NCBI RefSeq assembly: GCF_900142575.1
Contig: NZ_FRBI01000028.1
Location: forward strand, 1 to 64,000
DNA: 64,000 bases
Direction: 5' to 3'
From: Actinacidiphila paucisporea
Lineage (GTDB): Bacteria; Actinomycetota; Actinomycetes; Streptomycetales; Streptomycetaceae
This document shows positions 59,852 to 64,000 of this stretch, piece after piece (position 1 is the first letter of the stretch; each line of letters begins with the position of its first letter). The position numbers and the translations under genes are program-made. The notes under the pieces are model-generated. The model saw only the letters and a list, made by a program, of their open reading frames with translations, had not been told where the DNA came from and searched no databases.

Positions 59852-61438
59852 GTGAGACGCACGATCGTGCTCGTCTCCACCGGCGCCCTGATCGCGGGCG
59901 CCATCGCCGCGGCACCGGCCGCCACCGCGGGGTCCGCCGGCGCGCACCGTCCGGGAGCGGTGACCGTGCCGGAGGCCGTCGGCGAGGCCATCACCGCGGT
60001 CAACGCCCGGCGCACCGGCATCCAGTGGGCCGCGTGTCCCGCCGGCTGGGGCCTGGCGGCCCCGATCCAGTGCGGCTGGGTCACCGTACCCGTCGACTAC
60101 CGCAAACCGTACGGCGCCACCATCAAGCTCGCCGTCGACCGCGCCGCAAGCACCGGTACGGCCCAGGAACGGCAGGGCGCGCTGGTATACAACCCGGGCG
60201 GCCCCGGCGGCTCGGGCCTGCGCTTCCCGGTGCGCAGCATCACCGCGGCCCCGCTGTGGACGAAGACCGCGAAGGCGTACGACTTCATCGGCTTCGACCC
60301 GCGCGGCGTCGGCCACTCGGCGCCGATCTCCTGCGAGGACCCGACCGCGTACGTCTCGGCGCCCAAGGCGGACCCGGTGCCGGACACCGACGCCGACAAG
60401 CAGGCGCAGCGCAAGCTGGCCGCCGAATACGCCCAGGGCTGCCTGGAGCGCACCGGCGCCGCGATGCTCTCCCAGATGACAACCCCCAACACCGCCCGCG
60501 ACCTGGACGTCATCAGGGCGGCGCTGCGCGAGGACCGGCTCAACTACCTGGGCGTCTCCTACGGCACCTACCTCGGCTCGGTCTACGCCACGCTCTTCCC
60601 GACCCACGTGCGCCGGATGATCATCGACAGTGTGGTCGACCCGTCGCGCGACCAGGTCTGGTACCAGAACAACCTCGACCAGGACGTGGCCTTCCAGGGC
60701 CGCTGGGCGGACTGGGAGGCCTGGGTCGCGAAGTACGACTCGGTCTACCATCTGGGCAGCACCGTCGCCGAGGTCCAAGCGAGGTGGGTGGCCCTGCGGG
60801 CGGCGGCCAAGGCGCATCCGATCGGCGGCGTCGTCGGCCCCAACGAGCTGCTCAACTTCTTCACCAACGCCCCTTACTACGACTCCACCTGGGCCACCGT
60901 GGCCGGCGTGTGGAGCCGGTACGCGGCAGGTGACACCCAGGCGATGCTGGACGCGGCGGCTCCCGACCTGTCCGACACCGCGGGCAACACCAAGGCGGAA
61001 AACGGCACGGCCGTCTACACGGCGGTGGAGTGCACCGACGCCAAGTGGCCCACCAGCTGGCACAAGTGGGACCGGGACAACACCAGGCTCAACGTGGACC
61101 ACCCGCTGCTGACCTGGTCCAACGCCTGGATGAACCTGCCGTGCGCCACCTGGCCGGTCCACCAGCAGACCCCGGTGGACGTCCGCTCGCACCACGGCCT
61201 GCCCGGTGTGCTGATCGTGCAGAGCACCAACGACGCGGCGACCCCGTATCCCGGCGCGCTGGAGACCCATCGCAGGCTGGCCGGCTCCCGGCTGATCACC
61301 GAGCAGGGCGCGGGCTCGCACGGCGTCACCAACCTGGTGAACCCGTGTATCAACTCCCGCGTGGACGACTACCTGCTGAACGGCACGCTCGACGGGCACG
61401 ACGTGGTCTGCGGTCCGCACGCCACCCCCGTGCCCTAA
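59852..61438 (+). CDS. tap: Secreted tripeptidyl aminopeptidase (S33)
   Basis: A 528-residue secreted alpha/beta hydrolase. Signal peptide 1 to about 27 (RRTIVLVSTGALIAGAIAAAPAATA). Oxyanion HGGPGG-type loop is YNPGGPGGSG; nucleophile Ser236 (LGVSYGTYLGS), Asp461 (QSTNDAATPY) and His490 (GAGSHGVTN) form the triad. Streptomyces Tap releases N-terminal tripeptides from secreted proteins and subtilisin-inhibitor-controlled proteolysis. GTG 59852 with AGAGGGGGAGG ahead. Monocistronic. Confidence 0.93.
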   Translation: MRRTIVLVSTGALIAGAIAAAPAATAGSAGAHRPGAVTVPEAVGEAITAVNARRTGIQWAACPAGWGLAAPIQCGWVTVPVDYRKPYGATIKLAVDRAASTGTAQERQGALVYNPGGPGGSGLRFPVRSITAAPLWTKTAKAYDFIGFDPRGVGHSAPISCEDPTAYVSAPKADPVPDTDADKQAQRKLAAEYAQGCLERTGAAMLSQMTTPNTARDLDVIRAALREDRLNYLGVSYGTYLGSVYATLFPTHVRRMIIDSVVDPSRDQVWYQNNLDQDVAFQGRWADWEAWVAKYDSVYHLGSTVAEVQARWVALRAAAKAHPIGGVVGPNELLNFFTNAPYYDSTWATVAGVWSRYAAGDTQAMLDAAAPDLSDTAGNTKAENGTAVYTAVECTDAKWPTSWHKWDRDNTRLNVDHPLLTWSNAWMNLPCATWPVHQQTPVDVRSHHGLPGVLIVQSTNDAATPYPGALETHRRLAGSRLITEQGAGSHGVTNLVNPCINSRVDDYLLNGTLDGHDVVCGPHATPVP

Positions 61439-61511
61439 GCGCACACCGCAGGCGTACGGCGGCCGCTGCCGGCACCCCCACCCGGGATGCCGGCGGCGGC
61501 CCCGCGTCGGG

Positions 61512-62108
61512 TCAGGACGCGAAGGCGGCGGCGAAGGCCGCCCGGACGGGGGTACCGGGGCGGCGGTCGAGCACCGCGAAGACCGCCTCGTCCACGGCGT
61601 GCGCGAACCGCCAGCCGGGCCGCAGCAGCGCGCCGAAGGCCGCCGCCACCCTCGCCGGGTCGTTCTGGAAGACCCCGCAGCCCCACGCGCCGAGCACCAG
61701 CCGCCGGTAGCCCTGCCCGACCGCCACTTCGAGGACCCGCTCGGCGCGCGCGTCGAGCGCGGGGCCGACCTCGGCCGTACGCTCCGGCGCCGTCCGCGCG
61801 ATCACCCCTGCGTTGGGCGCGGGCGAGGTGAGGAAGGCCGCCGTCCACGGCTCGTCCAGCAGGCCGCCGCGCCCGTCGCGGAAGACCGGTACGGCGGGGG
61901 AGTGGATCACCCGGTCCGAGTAGAAGGCGTCCCGGTGCGTGCGGTGGTGCTCGTAGTAGCCGGGAGCGCGCAGCAGGCAGGTGCAGAGGGCCGACGCCCG
62001 GCACAGCGCCTCCTCCTGGGCCTGCGCGCCGTTCAGGTACCCGCCGCCGGGATTGCGGGCGGAGGCGAAGTTCAGTACGGCGACCGGTGCACGGTCCGCC
62101 GCGACCAC
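61512..62108 (-). CDS. TIGR02452-type macrodomain protein, N-terminally short
   Basis: A 198-residue protein that starts directly at the macrodomain core (VAVLNFASARNPGGGYLNGAQAQEEALCRASAL; SDRVIHSPAVPVFRD; FLTSPAPNAGVIARTAPER; LVLGAWGCGVFQNDP). Family members (about 270-290 residues) have roughly 80 more residues in front. Here only 70 bp separate the GTG from the plsC stop codon, and no frame supplies the missing part, so the N-terminus seems deleted. Macrodomains of this class bind or hydrolyse ADP-ribose conjugates. It may be a truncated but still folded domain, or a decaying gene. Confidence 0.75.
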   Translation of the reverse strand: MVAADRAPVAVLNFASARNPGGGYLNGAQAQEEALCRASALCTCLLRAPGYYEHHRTHRDAFYSDRVIHSPAVPVFRDGRGGLLDEPWTAAFLTSPAPNAGVIARTAPERTAEVGPALDARAERVLEVAVGQGYRRLVLGAWGCGVFQNDPARVAAAFGALLRPGWRFAHAVDEAVFAVLDRRPGTPVRAAFAAAFAS

Positions 62109-62178
62109 CGGCCGCCCGCGTGCGGTCGGGGCGGGACCTCGCCCGTGGCGGGGCCTCGGGCACCCGTGACGCGACCGG

Positions 62179-62892
62179 CTACCTGCGGCGCAGCCGCGCC
62201 GCCACCCCCTTGTGCTGGGCCAGCTCGGCCTTCACGTCACCGGCGTACCGGTCCACGTACTCCTGGCCCGACATCGCCAGCAGCTCGTACATGATCTCGT
62301 CGGTCACCGCCCGCACCACCTCCCGCTGGGCCTCCATGCCGTAGAAGCGGCTGAAGTCCAGCGGGGCGCCGAAGCGGATGGTGACGCGGCCGATCCGCGG
62401 GATCTTCCGGCCGGGCGGTTGCAGTTCGAAGGTGCCGAGCATCGCGCACGGGACGACCGGCGCGTGCGCCCGCAGCGCCATCACCGCCACACCCGTCCTG
62501 CCGCGGTAGAGGCGCCCGTCGTGCGAGCGGGTGCCCTCGGGGTAGATGCCCAGCAGTTCACCGCGGCCCAGGACGCCCAGCGCCGCGTCGATCGCCGACT
62601 GCGAGGCCTTGCCGCCCGAGCGGTCCACCGGGATCTGGCCGACCCCGCGGAAGAAGGCGGCGGTCAGCCGTCCCTTGAGCCCGGGGCCGGTGAAGTATTC
62701 GGCCTTCGCCAGGAAGGTGATCCGGCGGGGCAGGATCGCCGGCATCACGAAGTGGTCGGAGAAGGACAGGTGGTTGCCGGCGATGATGGCCGCACCGGTC
62801 TCCGGGACGTTCTCCATGCCCTCGATCCGCGGCCGGAAGAACAGCCGCAGCAAAGGCCCGAGAATCACGTACTTGAGCACCCGGTAGAACAC
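62179..62892 (-). CDS. 1-acyl-sn-glycerol-3-phosphate acyltransferase (PlsC-like)
   Basis: A 237-residue LPLAT-family acyltransferase: an N-terminal amphipathic membrane-associating segment (VLKYVILGPLLRLFFRP), acyltransferase motif NHLSFSD (H41, D46), GQIPVDR and IYPEGTRS. It acylates lysophosphatidic acid or related acceptors at the membrane. GTG 62892 has GGAGG 6 nt upstream; the frame is open to 63021 but the extra residues are low complexity. The truncated macrodomain gene lies immediately downstream. Confidence 0.9.
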   Translation of the reverse strand: MFYRVLKYVILGPLLRLFFRPRIEGMENVPETGAAIIAGNHLSFSDHFVMPAILPRRITFLAKAEYFTGPGLKGRLTAAFFRGVGQIPVDRSGGKASQSAIDAALGVLGRGELLGIYPEGTRSHDGRLYRGRTGVAVMALRAHAPVVPCAMLGTFELQPPGRKIPRIGRVTIRFGAPLDFSRFYGMEAQREVVRAVTDEIMYELLAMSGQEYVDRYAGDVKAELAQHKGVAARLRRR

Positions 62893-63036
62893 GGGCCGCC
62901 TCCCCCTCGACAGGTCCCGGTGCGCCCGGGCCGCGCTGCGCCGGTCCCCCCGCGCCACGGCAGAGTAGTGCCCGCCGGCCGGGCGGGGCCAGCGCGGAGC
63001 GGTCACGGCGGGGACAGGCAACCCGTGCGGGTGACC

Positions 63037-63993
63037 TCAGCCGCGGCCGCGGGCTTCCAGGGAGGCCAGATACGCGTTGTAAGCCGTGAGTTCGGCGTCG
63101 CCGTCCCGGTCCGCGGCCCGGTCCTGGCGGCGGGCCTGCCGCTGCTCGGAGGTGTACCACTGGAAGAGCAGCGCCACGAGCACGATCACCGAGGGGATCT
63201 CGCTGAAGGCCCAGGCGATACCGCCCGCCGCGGTCTGGTCGGCCAGCGCGTCGACGCCCAGCGACGCCGCCGGGTGCTTGAAGGTGGTCACCAGCGGCTC
63301 GCTGGCCATCATCACCGCGATGCCGAAGAAGGCGTGGAAGGGCATGCCGACGAAGAGCTCCAGCATCCGCATCACGTAACCGGGCCGGTGCGGGCCCGGG
63401 TCGACGCCCATGATCGGCCAGAAGAAGAGCAGGCCGACCGCGAGGAAGTGCACCATCATCGCCAGGTGCCCGGCCTCGCTGCGCATCAGGAAGTCGAACA
63501 GCGGCGAGAAGTACAGCGCGTACAGGCTGGCGATGAACAGCGGGATGGTGAACGCCGGATGCGTGACGATCCGCAGGTACCTGCTGTGCAGCAGCTTCAC
63601 CAGCAGCTCGCGCGGCCCGATCCGGCCCCGGCCGGCCGTCGGCAGCGCCCGAAGCGCCAGCGTCACCGGGGCGCCGAGCAGCAGCAGGATCGGCGAGAGC
63701 ATGCTGAGGATCATGTGCTGCACCATGTGCACGCTGAACAGCACCATGCCGTAGTCGTTGAGCCGGGTGCACATCGTCACGCCGATGGTCAGCACCCCGA
63801 CCGCGAAGGCGGCCGTACGCCCCACCGGCCAGTGGTCGCCGCGCCGCTGCAGCCGCACCACCCCCGCGCCGTACAGCACCAGCAGCAGCACGCAGCCGAC
63901 CAGGAAGAACGGGTCGCCGCTGCTGAAGGCCAGGCCCCGGCCGAGGGTGAACGGCGGCAGGTCCATGTGCATGCCGCCACCGCCGTGGTCCAT
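63037..63993 (-). CDS. Cytochrome c oxidase assembly protein, CtaG (caa3) type
   Basis: A 318-residue protein with seven membrane helices. His-rich N-terminus (MDHGGGGMHM), then VHMVQHMILSMLSPILLLLGAP, MMVHFLAVGLLFFWPIMG and GMPFHAFFGIAVM carry the conserved His and Met of the caa3_CtaG family, involved in copper delivery or haem-copper oxidase assembly. An in-frame TGA lies just upstream of ATG 63993, so the gene is complete although it ends 7 bp from the window edge. C-terminus is a charged cytoplasmic tail. Confidence 0.92.
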   Translation of the reverse strand: MDHGGGGMHMDLPPFTLGRGLAFSSGDPFFLVGCVLLLVLYGAGVVRLQRRGDHWPVGRTAAFAVGVLTIGVTMCTRLNDYGMVLFSVHMVQHMILSMLSPILLLLGAPVTLALRALPTAGRGRIGPRELLVKLLHSRYLRIVTHPAFTIPLFIASLYALYFSPLFDFLMRSEAGHLAMMVHFLAVGLLFFWPIMGVDPGPHRPGYVMRMLELFVGMPFHAFFGIAVMMASEPLVTTFKHPAASLGVDALADQTAAGGIAWAFSEIPSVIVLVALLFQWYTSEQRQARRQDRAADRDGDAELTAYNAYLASLEARGRG

Positions 63994-64000
63994 CCGTCAC

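Overview
This 64 kb window is high-GC chromosomal DNA of a Streptomyces-type actinomycete. The evidence is the strong G/C bias at third codon positions, frequent GTG starts, many ATGA or TGATG gene overlaps, several apparently leaderless promoters with a TAnnnT box 6-7 nt before the start codon, and family-specific genes: a divergent second EF-Tu (tuf3 type), an XRE/DUF397/RsbW-like triad, a c-di-AMP riboswitch ahead of an NlpC/P60 hydrolase, and a urease cluster without ureE. From memory, the order tap, ure, clpP/XRE region, bio, purB, tuf3 resembles the SCO1230-SCO1321 region of S. coelicolor. I saw no tRNA, rRNA, CRISPR array, intact transposase, prophage or large secondary-metabolite cluster.

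Layout. 0-5.7 kb: two unknown small genes at the edge, a flavin reductase-like gene, a TVP38 membrane protein, an MFS pump, tuf3 with a structured leader and a very strong terminator, and a spermidine synthase-like gene. 5.7-12.8 kb: MFS exporter, Pro/Gln-rich membrane protein, hotdog thioesterase, DedA protein, gamma carbonic anhydrase, hexapeptide acyltransferase, YbaK, CoA-binding and YigZ genes. 12.8-15.0 kb: glucarate catabolic pair kdgD-gudD with an operator-like dyad. 15.4-20.1 kb: sbcD-sbcC. 20-33.9 kb: mostly regulators, GNAT enzymes and transporters (Lrp/rhodanese, DUF885, a MITE-like element, ACT-GNAT fusion, MocR/EamA pair, NCS2 purine permease, SDR, GntR and ROK regulators). 34-41.5 kb: purB with mug and an SGNH hydrolase, XRE/SDR pair, a tandem CNNM/CorC pair, GNAT. 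41.6-47 kb: an RHH/Fic-like toxin-antitoxin pair and the biotin genes (bioB-bioA-bioD opposite bioF). 47-52.6 kb: XRE/DUF397/anti-sigma-like triad, secreted DUF1996 protein between two identical palindromes, riboswitch-controlled NlpC/P60 protein, clpP. 52.6-57.8 kb: orphan Phd/YefM antitoxin and ureABCFGD. 58-64 kb: LysR, a CTP synthase C-terminal-domain-related amidotransferase-like protein, secreted tripeptidyl aminopeptidase, a short macrodomain gene, PlsC and a CtaG-type oxidase assembly protein.

How genes work together. UreABC with UreF/G/D releases ammonia from urea; a GlnR-like half site lies ahead of ureA. BioF, BioA, BioD and BioB give the complete ring-assembly pathway to biotin. 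KdgD and GudD convert D-glucarate to 2-oxoglutarate semialdehyde. SbcCD processes hairpin DNA ends. Most other genes sit singly or in regulator/target divergons, several with clear inverted repeats in the shared promoter.
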